From assembly GCF_022346995.1 (NCBI RefSeq), contig NZ_JAKRNM010000001.1:372001-436000 (forward strand): a stretch of 64,000 nt of DNA, read 5' to 3'. This stretch comes from Paenibacillus sp. ACRRY (GTDB lineage Bacteria; Bacillota; Bacilli; Paenibacillales; Paenibacillaceae). Below, piece by piece: positions 17,716 to 26,018 of this stretch. Position 1 is the stretch's first letter, and every line of letters begins with the position of its first letter. A model generated the notes under the pieces. It saw only the letters and a list, made by a program, of their open reading frames with translations, had not been told where the DNA came from and did not search any database. The translations under genes and the position numbers were made by a program.

Positions 17716-17778
17716 AATCCTAATGACGAATATAGGAGCGATAAATTTACAATCCTATACGAAGATTAGGATTTTTTT
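17716..17778 (+). promoter_or_regulatory. Leader terminator upstream of the purine permease
   Basis: Nested stems: outer AATCCTAAT (17716-17724) with ATTAGGATT (17765-17773), inner TATAGGA (17731-17737) with TCCTATA (17753-17759), then a T-tract. This is an intrinsic terminator inside the leader of the permease mRNA, so expression is probably set by a riboswitch or other attenuation. The purine aptamer consensus was looked for in 17650-17720 and not recognised. Confidence 0.6.
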
Positions 17779-17827
17779 GTTTTTATCTAATCCAGAAATA
17801 ATTTGAAAGTTGGAGGCTGGCTTTACC

Positions 17828-19126
17828 ATGAACAATTGGTTCAAACTGAAAGAAAGAGGCACGAGTGTTTCAACAGAAATCATCGCAGGGATCACGACAT
17901 TCTTCACGATGGTATACATAGTGATCGTAAACCCGGGAATACTCAGCAGCACGGGAATGGAGTTCAACGGGGTATTCATTGCAACGGTACTGGCGAGCAT
18001 TGTGGCAACGCTGATTATGGGGATATGGTCCAACTATCCGATCGTTATCGCACCGGGTATGGGACTGAATGCATTCTTTGCCTATAGTGTAGTTGCGGGA
18101 TATGGCGTGTCTTGGCAGGTTGCACTGGGCGCGGTATTTATCGCAGGGCTTTTGTTTATTGTTTTATCACTTACTTCCTTCCGTTACATGCTGCTTGATG
18201 CCATTCCGGCGAGTCTTAAGCATGCGATTACAGCAGGGATCGGACTGTTTATTACGACAGTAGGCTTGCAAAATGCAGGAATTATTGCCGATTCCGAATC
18301 GAATTTGATTACCATTGGGAACTTGGCAGAGCCAATGACCTACCTTACGATTATTGGATTGATTATTACGGTTGTGTTGATGGCTTACAATGTAAAAGGT
18401 TATCTGTTCATCGGAATGGTGGTTACAGCGATTCTTGCCTGGATGATGGGACTATTTCAAATGCCTGAATCGATCGTATCCATGCCGGAGGGGCTTACAG
18501 CAACGGCTTTCCAACTGGATCTGGCAGGTGTATTCTCGAATGGCTTGTATACAATCATCTTTACCTTCCTGCTCATCACGCTGTTTGATACAACGGGAAC
18601 AATGCTCGGTGTTGCTGAACAAGCAGGACTTCTGAAGGACGGGAAATTTCCTCGTTCACGCGGTGCGCTCTTGGCAGATGCCGTAGGAACGACCACCGGC
18701 GCATTGCTCGGAACTAGCCCAACATCGGCTTATATCGAGTCCAGCACCGGAGTAGCTGCGGGAGGTAGAACGGGACTGACGGCAGTAACGGTAAGTGTAC
18801 TGCTTGCGCTTACGCTATTCTTCACACCTATCGTAAGTGTGATATCCGGCATTCCGGCGATTACTTCTCCGGCACTGATTATTGTCGGGTACTTTATGAT
18901 TAGCGTGATCAGCAAAATCAACTGGAAGGATCTCGAAGAAACATTTCCTGCTTTCCTGATTATCATCCTTACTCCGCTAACGCACAGTATTGCGACAGGT
19001 ATTGGTGTAGGATTCATTTTCTATCCAGTTCTGAAGCTGCTTCGCGGTAAAGGCAAGGATGTTCATCCGGTGTTCTACGTGTTTGCGGTATTGTTCTTCA
19101 TCCAGCTTGTATTTCTGGATCACTAA
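17828..19126 (+). CDS. Purine permease, AzgA/PbuG family
   Basis: About 432 residues, strongly hydrophobic with around 12 predicted helices. AzgA-family signatures are clear: STGMEFNGVFIATVLAS, APGMGLNAFFAYSVV, GALLGTSPTSAYIESSTGV and AAGGRTGLTAV. These carriers import hypoxanthine, guanine or adenine with protons. ATG 17828 is preferred; GGAGG (17812-17816) lies 11 nt upstream, and the frame opens at TTG 17810 without a site. It stands alone behind its own promoter and leader terminator. Confidence 0.9.
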   Translation: MNNWFKLKERGTSVSTEIIAGITTFFTMVYIVIVNPGILSSTGMEFNGVFIATVLASIVATLIMGIWSNYPIVIAPGMGLNAFFAYSVVAGYGVSWQVALGAVFIAGLLFIVLSLTSFRYMLLDAIPASLKHAITAGIGLFITTVGLQNAGIIADSESNLITIGNLAEPMTYLTIIGLIITVVLMAYNVKGYLFIGMVVTAILAWMMGLFQMPESIVSMPEGLTATAFQLDLAGVFSNGLYTIIFTFLLITLFDTTGTMLGVAEQAGLLKDGKFPRSRGALLADAVGTTTGALLGTSPTSAYIESSTGVAAGGRTGLTAVTVSVLLALTLFFTPIVSVISGIPAITSPALIIVGYFMISVISKINWKDLEETFPAFLIIILTPLTHSIATGIGVGFIFYPVLKLLRGKGKDVHPVFYVFAVLFFIQLVFLDH

Positions 19127-19143
19127 AAAACGGTTTAATATAG

Positions 19144-19183
19144 AAGGGGAGCTGCTTGTAATTTACAGGCAGCTCTCCTTTTT
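19144..19183 (+). terminator. Intrinsic terminator after the purine permease
   Basis: AAGGGGAGCTGC pairs with GCAGCTCTCCTT across a 13-nt loop and is followed by T residues. Confidence 0.85.
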
Positions 19184-19362
19184 GGTATTCAAACCCGTTT
19201 GTATAAATAAAAGCATGATTATTTTGTATGGATCTCAAGCACAACCTTACATGATTGAAAGATTCATGAAAGCTTGATAGATAGGAGCTGTTTTCCACTG
19301 TCGGTATACTTGAACCATAAAGGGCTGCTCAGTGTAGCCAATCATTATGGGAGGAGTTACAG

Positions 19363-20790
19363 ATGGATTTCATTCAAGTGGTGCAGAAACTATTACCTGT
19401 TGTGGGGGTTGCATTAATAGTCGGTCTCATGGCCTTGGGGATCGTGTTAATGGCGTATAGGTTGTATAGAAAAAGAGGTGGAAAACGCATCATAAAATTA
19501 TGGCAGTTTATAGCCTCGTTTTCGTTGATGGGCTGGCTGATCATGGTCATGATGTTAACAACATTTAGTAGAGGTGCTAACTTTGACGGATGGGTAAACC
19601 TGGAGTTGTTCAGCGGCTATGTAAGTGCGTGGAATCAATGGTCGCTGAGCGAATTCCAGCTTATTATTTTCAATATGTTGATGTTCGCACCATTAGGCTT
19701 CCTGCTTCCGCTTCTTGGAATGAAGACACGTGGGTTCAAGTCGATATTCATCATATCGCTGATGATCACAATAGGTATAGAGACATTTCAGATGGTGACA
19801 GGCAGAGGGATTTTTGAACTGGATGACATATTGCACAATACGCTCGGCAGTTTAGCGGGATACGGATTGATGAGTGCAATCCTTGATATCAGGCAGCAAA
19901 AGAGAATATCACTCAAAGCTATGTTTCGTGCGTTCTGCATTCCTTTGACCTTTGTATTGTTATTTACAGGGGCACTCATCATGTATTCCAGCCAAGAGCT
20001 CGGGAACCTTGCCATTCGTCCAGCCACATCGCAGAAAATGAATCAGGTCAATGTGACGCTAGACACGAAACTGCCCGACCAAGCTGAACCCGTAGCACTA
20101 TATCGAAGCTTGGAGATTCATAACATGGAGTATGCCAAGGAGATGGTTTCATTACTGAGTGATCATTTTCAACTGCAGCAGAGAGGTCACATCTCCATTG
20201 ACGGCTTCAACCGGATCTGGAATCTGTATGATAGCGGAGGGGCCGATTACACCTTTAATTACAACGTGAATAGCGGTAATTGGTCGTTGGCACCTGATCA
20301 GTATGCGACGAACTCAATGCAGCCGGAGGTTCTGAAAGAAAAAGGAACTTCCTATGGTAAGTGGCTAAGTCAGCAAGGATTACTGCCTAAGGAAGCTGTA
20401 TTTAGTACACAAAATGAAGATACCGTTCGATGGGATTTGCATATGACCAACTCCGATATCTTAACAGAACAGCGAGACTTTGATCATGGGATGATCATCA
20501 TTGTTCCTGCGGCAGAAGGTCTTATTCCACAGGATTTGTTCTATTCCATGAATAAAAATAAATATATTCGTACCGTTGATGTGAGCAGTCCGGCGCAAGC
20601 GTATGAAGAAGTTCTCAGAGGGAATTTCTACATGTATAATGATCTGCAAAAAGGCGACAATTTAATTGTAAAGAGTTATGAGCTGACTTATACCTACGAT
20701 TCAAAAGGTTATTACCAGCCAGTGTACCAATTCGAGGGAAGCGTTAACGGGGAAGAGTGGAGTACTCTGATTCCGGCCTTGAAGAATTGA
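19363..20790 (+). CDS. VanZ-like membrane protein with C-terminal extension
   Basis: 475 residues. The N-terminal half has about six predicted helices carrying the VanZ-like pattern (FNMLMFAPLGFLLPLL, IETFQMVTGRGIFELDDILHN, TLGSLAGY). After a further helix (about residues 187-207) a soluble domain of about 270 residues follows. The soluble part is mixed, resembles no family I recognise, and is probably outside the cell. GGGAGGAG lies 7 nt upstream. VanZ in teicoplanin resistance is much shorter, so no resistance role should be assumed. Confidence 0.78.
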   Translation: MDFIQVVQKLLPVVGVALIVGLMALGIVLMAYRLYRKRGGKRIIKLWQFIASFSLMGWLIMVMMLTTFSRGANFDGWVNLELFSGYVSAWNQWSLSEFQLIIFNMLMFAPLGFLLPLLGMKTRGFKSIFIISLMITIGIETFQMVTGRGIFELDDILHNTLGSLAGYGLMSAILDIRQQKRISLKAMFRAFCIPLTFVLLFTGALIMYSSQELGNLAIRPATSQKMNQVNVTLDTKLPDQAEPVALYRSLEIHNMEYAKEMVSLLSDHFQLQQRGHISIDGFNRIWNLYDSGGADYTFNYNVNSGNWSLAPDQYATNSMQPEVLKEKGTSYGKWLSQQGLLPKEAVFSTQNEDTVRWDLHMTNSDILTEQRDFDHGMIIIVPAAEGLIPQDLFYSMNKNKYIRTVDVSSPAQAYEEVLRGNFYMYNDLQKGDNLIVKSYELTYTYDSKGYYQPVYQFEGSVNGEEWSTLIPALKN

Positions 20791-20807
20791 CTTTAACTAT
20801 ATAAGGG

Positions 20808-20840
20808 CCGTTGAGCTTGTGAAGAGCTCAATGGTTTTTT
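20808..20840 (+). terminator. Intrinsic terminator after the VanZ-like gene
   Basis: CCGTTGAGCT (20808-20817) pairs with AGCTCAATGG (20825-20834), then six T. The following stretch to 20950 is very AT-rich. Confidence 0.85.
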
Positions 20841-20964
20841 GTGTTTGTCTCTTTTACTTTATTATAATATTTATATTTAAATCAATTTTTTATTTAATAT
20901 TATTAAAATATAGTTTGATTTTATTTAATTATTTGGTTATTATATTTATAAAAGGAGGGGAAAT

Positions 20965-21264
20965 ATGGATATTAAAGACGTGCCTAATTGGGTTTTAGCT
21001 TTGGAAAATGAGGATATGGAGTTTATCCGAAAATTTGTTCTGAACTCAGGATCGTTAAAGGAAATTGCGAAGATATATGAAGTTTCGTATCCAACCGTAA
21101 GAATTAAGCTCGATCGACTTATTGAGAAAATAAGGGTCAATGAAGCAGAAGATAACGAAGATTTTATTAAATTCATTAAGAATTTATCCATTGATGACCG
21201 GATAAGCGTAGATGATGCAAAACTAATTATTCAGAAATATAAACAAGAGAGGAAAAGTGAATGA
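20965..21264 (+). CDS. DUF2089-family helix-turn-helix protein
   Basis: 99 residues. The family core is visible: WVLALENEDMEFIRKFVLNS, GSLKEIAKIYEVSYPTVRIK and LDRLIEKI, an HTH of the sigma-region-4 type. These are probable small transcription factors, often beside genes for small membrane proteins. AAGGAGG is placed 9 nt upstream. The gene follows an unusually AT-rich stretch and overlaps the next gene by ATGA, so the two form an operon. The regulated target is unknown; the partner gene suggests control of a membrane function. Confidence 0.8.
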   Translation: MDIKDVPNWVLALENEDMEFIRKFVLNSGSLKEIAKIYEVSYPTVRIKLDRLIEKIRVNEAEDNEDFIKFIKNLSIDDRISVDDAKLIIQKYKQERKSE

Positions 21265-21548
21265 TGAACGACGTTTATAGGTTATTGATCATTGTTGGAA
21301 TACTGGCAGTTCAGTACTTTTTTTCAACCAGAAGCAACGTTTATTGGGGGGCAGTTGTACCCGTAGCTTATATTGGAATCTCCACATGGATGTTTGTTAC
21401 AGGACGTATTGAAAGTACTCTTGGTTTCATTCTATATCTGCTACTTGGTTTGCTCTTCCTGATTGCTGAATGGAGTGCGGGTAGAAAATCACTTCAACTG
21501 AAGAGAAATAAGGAATTAGCCAAGATGAAGACTCAAGACATGAACTAG
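21261..21548 (+). CDS. Small membrane protein, partner of DUF2089 gene
   Basis: 95 residues with three predicted membrane helices (about 6-22, 28-48 and 52-70), then a basic cytoplasmic tail (GRKSLQLKRNKELAKMK). It is translationally coupled to the DUF2089 gene through ATGA. No family is recognised. The pairing suggests it either is the regulator's target or senses for it. Confidence 0.7.
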   Translation: MMNDVYRLLIIVGILAVQYFFSTRSNVYWGAVVPVAYIGISTWMFVTGRIESTLGFILYLLLGLLFLIAEWSAGRKSLQLKRNKELAKMKTQDMN

Positions 21549-21591
21549 ATACGTGAAGAACAAAAAAATGAGATGAGATGCAGGGTTGTAA

Positions 21592-21619
21592 AAAAAGCGA
21601 GCAGACGGCTCGCTTTTTC
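21592..21619 (+). terminator. Intrinsic terminator after the DUF2089 operon
   Basis: AAAAAGCGAGC (21592-21602) pairs with GCTCGCTTTTT (21608-21618), a symmetric stem able to stop transcription on either strand. Confidence 0.9.
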
Positions 21620-21798
21620 TAATTGTTCTACTAGCAGAAAAAGTTTACCCGCTCCAATTCTTTTAGTTTGTTATAACAGTCTTGCCGCGTTCAGATTATG
21701 TTTCACTATACTCAAAACGTTTCTCTAGACCCACACAATCTCGTGATGATACTATCAAAAACGTGCTAGAAGACTGGAGAGTGCAGGAGGATTTGTTC

Positions 21799-22686
21799 GT
21801 GGATCAACTGAAGTACGACAATTTAAAAATGGGTGAACGAGGAGCCATTATTAGCATTATTGCTTATATATGCCTGACCGCATTAAAACTGGTTATCGGT
21901 TCCATCGCAGGCTCAGAAGCGCTCAAAGCAGATGGATTGAATAACGCAACCGATATTGTGGCCTCGATCGCCGTCCTTATCGGACTCAGGCTTGCTCAAC
22001 GACCAGCAGACAAAGATCATACATATGGTCACTGGAAAGCGGAGACCGTTGCTTCGTTAGTTGCTTCGTTCATCATGATGGCTGTTGGTTTACAAGTTTT
22101 GTTCGAAGCCATTGGTTCCGTTTTTCAAGGAGAGAATGAATCGCCGGATCTGATTGCTGCATATACAGGCATTTTCTGTGCAGTTGTGATGTACTTGGTC
22201 TATCGCTATAACAAACGACTTGCTACTAAAATCAAGAGCCAGGCGGTCATGGCTGCAGCTCGTGATAATATATCCGATGCTTGGGTAAGTGCGGGTACCG
22301 TCGTTGGAATTGTAGGCTCGCAGTTTGGCCTGCCTTGGCTTGATCCGGTAACAGCAGTCATCGTGGGTTTCCTCATTTGTAAAACAGCATGGGATATTTT
22401 CAAAGAGGCTACACACCATTTAACAGACGGCTTTGATGTGGAGCTGATTCGGGAGTACAGAAAAACCATTGCTACAATTGATGGGGTAGAGACAGTGAAA
22501 GATGTAAGAGCAAGAAGCTACGGAAATAATGCGGTTGTAGACGTCGTTATTACGGTTCGCTCTGACCTGGACATGCAGCAAGCACACGATATATGCACCG
22601 ATGTTGAAGACGAACTTCTCAGAGAACACGACGTGTATACTGTACATGTACATGTTGAACCAGAGATGTGGGAAGAATCCGTGTAA
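21799..22686 (+). CDS. Cation diffusion facilitator (CDF) transporter
   Basis: About 295 residues. The metal-site helices read ADGLNNATDIVAS (helix 2) and AARDNISDAWVSAG (helix 5); TYGHWKAETVAS lies between them, and a cytoplasmic C-terminal domain ends in VHVHVEPE. These antiporters export divalent metals such as Zn or Mn in exchange for protons. GTG 21799 is chosen because AGGAGG (21785-21790) lies 8 nt upstream and gives the family's usual length; the frame extends to TTG 21682 with 39 extra codons and no ribosome site. The metal cannot be assigned. Confidence 0.85.
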   Translation: MDQLKYDNLKMGERGAIISIIAYICLTALKLVIGSIAGSEALKADGLNNATDIVASIAVLIGLRLAQRPADKDHTYGHWKAETVASLVASFIMMAVGLQVLFEAIGSVFQGENESPDLIAAYTGIFCAVVMYLVYRYNKRLATKIKSQAVMAAARDNISDAWVSAGTVVGIVGSQFGLPWLDPVTAVIVGFLICKTAWDIFKEATHHLTDGFDVELIREYRKTIATIDGVETVKDVRARSYGNNAVVDVVITVRSDLDMQQAHDICTDVEDELLREHDVYTVHVHVEPEMWEESV

Positions 22687-22702
22687 TCGATATAGAAGTT
22701 GT

Positions 22703-22737
22703 AAACCAGTGGACCTTGATTCGTCCATTGGTTTTTT
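22703..22737 (+). terminator. Intrinsic terminator after the CDF gene
   Basis: AACCAGTGGAC pairs with GTCCATTGGTT, followed by TTTTATTTTTT. Confidence 0.85.
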
Positions 22738-22846
22738 ATTTTTTTCATAAATAGTTAGGAATGACAAAAGTATCAACTTTGCTCATTAGAATGCACCAAT
22801 AAAGGCTATTGCCTATATATTGTTGTAGAAAAGGAGCTGACGGATC

Positions 22847-23452
22847 ATGATGAATTATGTTCCAACGTACTATTATCCTGTCTATCGAAAATCAGATCAT
22901 TTGAGCTGGACGCCAGCCAGTGTTGATCTAAACAGGAAGCTCAGATCACTATGGGAACAGCATGTGTTCTGGACGAGATTAACCGTAAACAGTATCGTCG
23001 ATGGTCTTGAGGATGTCCAGCCAACAACGGCAAGACTTTTACGCAATCCAAGTGATTTCGCCATGGTGCTTGAACCGTTGTACGGGACGGCTATTGCCAA
23101 GCAATTTGAAACATTGTTCAGAGAACATTTAACCATTGCCGCCGAACTTGTTAGTAACTTGAAGTCTGGTAACACAGCAGCTGCAGAAGATGCTCAGAAA
23201 CGGTGGTATGCGAATGCAGATGCAATTGCAGCCTTTCTGGCCCAAATTAATCCATACTGGTCTCAAATCGAATGGCAGCGTATGATGCATGAACATTTAC
23301 GTCTCCTCACGGAAGAGGTGGCAACTCGGATAGCGAAAGATTACGTTAGAAATGTTGCAATAAGTGATCCCATTCAACAACAGGCTTTAGAGATGGCGGA
23401 TATGATGACAATGGGAATTGTACAACAATTCCCGACGGTGTTTCAGCATTAA
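22847..23452 (+). CDS. Uncharacterised helical protein, 201 residues
   Basis: No signal peptide or membrane segment. After a Tyr/Pro-rich start (YVPTYYYPVY) the sequence is almost wholly alpha-helical, probably a helical bundle, with recurrent Trp and His (WEQHVFW, HLRLL). Similar Bacillus proteins are sometimes labelled acetylglutamate kinase in databases, but no kinase motif is present here and that name should not be carried over. AAAGGAGC lies upstream of the ATG. It is monocistronic. Function unknown. Confidence 0.7.
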   Translation: MMNYVPTYYYPVYRKSDHLSWTPASVDLNRKLRSLWEQHVFWTRLTVNSIVDGLEDVQPTTARLLRNPSDFAMVLEPLYGTAIAKQFETLFREHLTIAAELVSNLKSGNTAAAEDAQKRWYANADAIAAFLAQINPYWSQIEWQRMMHEHLRLLTEEVATRIAKDYVRNVAISDPIQQQALEMADMMTMGIVQQFPTVFQH

Positions 23453-23515
23453 TCGAAAAGCTTGAGAGCTTCCAATTCAGTTTTCTGGATAATTAAATAT
23501 GAGTGATTGAACAAT

Positions 23516-23540
23516 AAGTCGCTATTTAAGCGACTTTTTC
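23516..23540 (+). terminator. Intrinsic terminator, AAGTCGCT type
   Basis: AAGTCGCT (23516-23523) pairs with AGCGACTT (23529-23536), then T residues. The same stem recurs at 24721, and close variants at 48904 and 51826. Confidence 0.9.
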
Positions 23541-23591
23541 TTGTTTTCAATGTTAAGTAAAATACGGGGAGTAGTTCACCCTGATGAAGGT

Positions 23592-23619
23592 TTGCAAAAA
23601 CTACATTTAGATGGATAAT
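23592..23619 (+). promoter_or_regulatory. Candidate promoter of the kinase-like gene
   Basis: TTGCAA (23592-23597), a 16-bp spacer and GATAAT (23614-23619). Transcription would start just before the small ORF at 23652. The rest of the 303-bp gap holds only the terminator at 23516. Confidence 0.45.
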
Positions 23620-23651
23620 AGTGGTACAAGATCCGAGAGGAGTGATGTCTT

Positions 23652-23708
23652 ATGAGAAGACATTTAAACAATAACAGGGCAGATCAAAATCGGGGGAACA
23701 CGTTTTAG
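23652..23708 (+). CDS. Possible 18-residue leader peptide
   Basis: ATG 23652 is preceded by GAGAGGAGTGA and opens an 18-codon frame (MRRHLNNNRADQNRGNTF), closed by TAG 47 bp before the kinase-like gene. It is Asn/Arg-rich and resembles nothing known. The ribosome site is its only support. Confidence 0.3.
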   Translation: MRRHLNNNRADQNRGNTF

Positions 23709-23755
23709 TAGTCCTATAACCAGCGTGAATCCCCAAATGGTGAGGGGACGATAAT

Positions 23756-24628
23756 ATGGATCAAAAACCGACTCCATTCAAGATGGATCGTGTATCATTC
23801 GAACTTCAAGAAGACCATAATTTCACATGGCTGCAATCGCTTGGCACCGTTTTTAGCGTGTTTGACCAGCAGGATTCGGGTAACATTAGTTTTGGAATTG
23901 AGAATAACGGCAGGAAGCAATTTGTTAAATATGCGGGTTGCAGACCCATGGATTTCTCTGGGAATCCAAGAGATGCAATTTCCAGATTAAAGCGCGCCAT
24001 GCCGCTGTACAAAACCTTGGCTCACCCCAACCTCATTCAACTTATAGATCATTTTGAAACGAGAGATGGGTATGCTGCCATTTTTGAATGGTTTACTGGT
24101 GACTGCCTGCATTCACACTGGTTATTTGCAGGGAGAGCAAAACATTGTCATCCGGAGTCGCCTTTCTATAAATATAAGCAATTATCTATTGAGCAAAGGC
24201 TGCTGTCACTTCATTCGATATTTGTGTTTCATCAACACGTGGAATCCAAAGGATACGTTGCTGTTGATTTTTATGACGGTAGTATTCTGTATGATTTTAC
24301 AACGGATGAAACGAAGATCTGTGATATTGACTTCTACAGAGCGGCTCCTTCTGTCAATGACATGGGGGAGAACTTTTGGGGAGCAGCACGTTCAAAGGCA
24401 CCGGAAGAATTCGCACTGGGTTCGCCTATTGATGCGAGAACGAATGTGTTCACCATGGGAGCCATTGCATTTGGGTTGCTGGGTGGTGAGATGGATCATT
24501 CATTTGCAAAATGGGAAGCAAACAGATCACTTTACGAAGTCGCTCTACGAGCGGTTAGTCAGGATCGTGGTCAACGATACAGTAGTGTTCATGAATTTTT
24601 CATAGCTTGGAAATCAGCTGAAAACTAG
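23756..24628 (+). CDS. Protein kinase-like protein with degenerate catalytic motifs
   Basis: 290 residues with the shape of a Ser/Thr kinase domain. A lysine in QFVKYAG (Lys58) fits the ATP-binding Lys, YAAIFEWFTGD the hinge, and KAPEEF (Ala215-Pro-Glu) the APE motif. The catalytic loop reads VAVDFYDGS instead of HRDxKxxN: Asp171 is kept but the Asn position is Ser176. DFG is replaced by DID (190-192). No canonical glycine loop is obvious. It could be a weak kinase or a pseudokinase. GGTGAGGGG lies upstream of the ATG. No target is evident nearby. Confidence 0.7.
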   Translation: MDQKPTPFKMDRVSFELQEDHNFTWLQSLGTVFSVFDQQDSGNISFGIENNGRKQFVKYAGCRPMDFSGNPRDAISRLKRAMPLYKTLAHPNLIQLIDHFETRDGYAAIFEWFTGDCLHSHWLFAGRAKHCHPESPFYKYKQLSIEQRLLSLHSIFVFHQHVESKGYVAVDFYDGSILYDFTTDETKICDIDFYRAAPSVNDMGENFWGAARSKAPEEFALGSPIDARTNVFTMGAIAFGLLGGEMDHSFAKWEANRSLYEVALRAVSQDRGQRYSSVHEFFIAWKSAEN

Positions 24629-24720
24629 ATACTGGACCTATAGAAGCTTCAAAATCATGTTCTGTTTCTTCGAACTAGGTGGTACAAAGGGATATGAACA
24701 ATTGAACTTTACAAGATTAA

Positions 24721-24745
24721 AAGTCGCTATTTAGCGACTTTTTTT
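24721..24745 (+). terminator. Intrinsic terminator, AAGTCGCT type
   Basis: AAGTCGCT (24721-24728) pairs with AGCGACTT (24733-24740), then T residues. Stem identical to that at 23516. Confidence 0.9.
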
Positions 24746-24814
24746 GTTTACATGGGTTGATTTATTACCCCTGAAAGGAGTTTAGGAACGTAAATCCTGT
24801 GCTATTCTACGTTG

Positions 24815-24831
24815 TTCATACTCCGTTCATA
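24815..24831 (+). promoter_or_regulatory. TTCATA direct repeat upstream of hydrolase 2
   Basis: TTCATA-N5-TTCATA with an 11-bp period, 108 bp before the hydrolase start. The flanking bases also resemble those at 16361 (GTTCATA.TC.GTTCATA.TGT, then a shared GGACA...TTG.TTGG). Confidence 0.45.
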
Positions 24832-24922
24832 TTGTATTCATTCAGAGGACAACTTGATTGGTTAGACTGGCATCAGTGGACCGAAAGGTCATTGTACAGA
24901 TTACAAGAGGAGCTGAAAGAGA

Positions 24923-25909
24923 TTGACACAACAAGTAGCAAAGGAAGTAAGGAAACGTACATTATTCAAGAAAGTGTTACATATTTTACTTAAAATCATC
25001 GCTGCAATCATTATAGCCATCCTGCTTTTTGTAGCCAGCGTGTATACGTTTAACAAGGTTAGCAGTTATTCAGAACAAAAAAGAACGGAACCCTACGGTC
25101 AGCTTGTGTCTGTGGATGGGAAGCAGATGAATGTTTCGATTCAGGGAAAAGGCGAGGAGACGGTCGTCCTGTTACCCGGTTATGGAACAGCGGCACCTGC
25201 TCTTGATTTTAAACCGCTCATTGCAGAACTATCACCATCTTACAAAGTCGTAGTCGTTGAGCCATTTGGTTACGGATTGAGCGATCAGACCGAGAAGGAG
25301 CGCAGCACTACAAATATCGTAAGTGAAATTCATGAAGCATTACAGAGCCTCCATATTGACAAGTACATTCTCATGGCGCACTCCATATCAGGGATCTATA
25401 GTCTGGATTATGTGAACCAATATCCGGATGAAGTGAGAGCATTTATCGGGCTGGATAGCAGTGTTCCAACACTGAAAGAAGAACAGACGATTGATTCATC
25501 GGTGACAACGCCGATTAAATGGTTTCGTAACCTGGGCTTCCACCGTATACAGTTAAAACTAAGCACAGACCCTTATGAGGGACTGCCATATGATCAAGAA
25601 ACCAAAGAGCAAATAGACATATTCATACGTAAAAACATGTATAACAATACGCAATTGAACGAGGCAGAGCACATGTATACCAACTTTACTGAAGCCGAGA
25701 AGCTATCTTTCCCTCAAAACTTGCCTGTTCTCCTCTTGATTCAAGCGAATAACGCCGCAACAGATCAATGGGTTCCCGAACATGAGAAGCAAATAAAAGA
25801 TTCTACTCATGCAGAAATGGTCCTCATGGATGCGGGACATTATTTATATCGTTCCCATCCCAAAGAAGTGTCTAAAAAAATCAAGGAGTTCACTAGTGAA
25901 TTAAAATAA
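24923..25909 (+). CDS. Membrane-anchored alpha/beta hydrolase, copy 2
   Basis: 328 residues, a paralogue of the protein at 16462. A basic N-terminus and one transmembrane helix (about residues 18-43) precede the hydrolase domain. The oxyanion region is LLPGYGT, the nucleophile elbow is AHSISG (Gly to Ala before His relative to copy 1), and a candidate His is in DAGHYLYRS near the C-terminus. TTG 24923 has GAGGAG 10 nt upstream. Substrate unknown. Confidence 0.85.
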   Translation: MTQQVAKEVRKRTLFKKVLHILLKIIAAIIIAILLFVASVYTFNKVSSYSEQKRTEPYGQLVSVDGKQMNVSIQGKGEETVVLLPGYGTAAPALDFKPLIAELSPSYKVVVVEPFGYGLSDQTEKERSTTNIVSEIHEALQSLHIDKYILMAHSISGIYSLDYVNQYPDEVRAFIGLDSSVPTLKEEQTIDSSVTTPIKWFRNLGFHRIQLKLSTDPYEGLPYDQETKEQIDIFIRKNMYNNTQLNEAEHMYTNFTEAEKLSFPQNLPVLLLIQANNAATDQWVPEHEKQIKDSTHAEMVLMDAGHYLYRSHPKEVSKKIKEFTSELK

Positions 25910-25942
25910 ACATGACAAAACCTGTTGAACTTACCATAAGAC

Positions 25943-25985
25943 AAAAAAAGAAGCGAGCTCGTGTTAGCAGTACACGGCTCGCTTC
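25943..25985 (-). terminator. Terminator of the iron-siderophore operon
   Basis: GAAGCGAGC (25950-25958) pairs with GCTCGCTTC (25977-25985), with inner CGTGT/ACACG pairing. Read on the minus strand, seven T follow. It lies between convergent genes. Confidence 0.88.
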
Positions 25986-26018
25986 CTGGTGCTTACATAC
26001 GTCCTAAACCGGCAGGCA

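Noticed and set aside
17650-17720. Purine riboswitch upstream of the AzgA-type permease
   Set aside because: The expected conserved aptamer core and loop sequences were not found by eye. A covariance search would settle it.
21682-21798. N-terminal extension of the CDF transporter from TTG 21682
   Set aside because: No ribosome site precedes 21682; AGGAGG at 21785 and the normal family length favour GTG 21799.
22847-23452. Acetylglutamate kinase
   Set aside because: This name is attached to similar Bacillus proteins in databases, but no amino acid kinase motif is present.
24054-24605. Alternative plus-strand open frame of 183 codons
   Set aside because: It overlaps the kinase-like gene in another frame and its translation has no recognisable features, whereas the gene frame shows kinase hinge and APE motifs.
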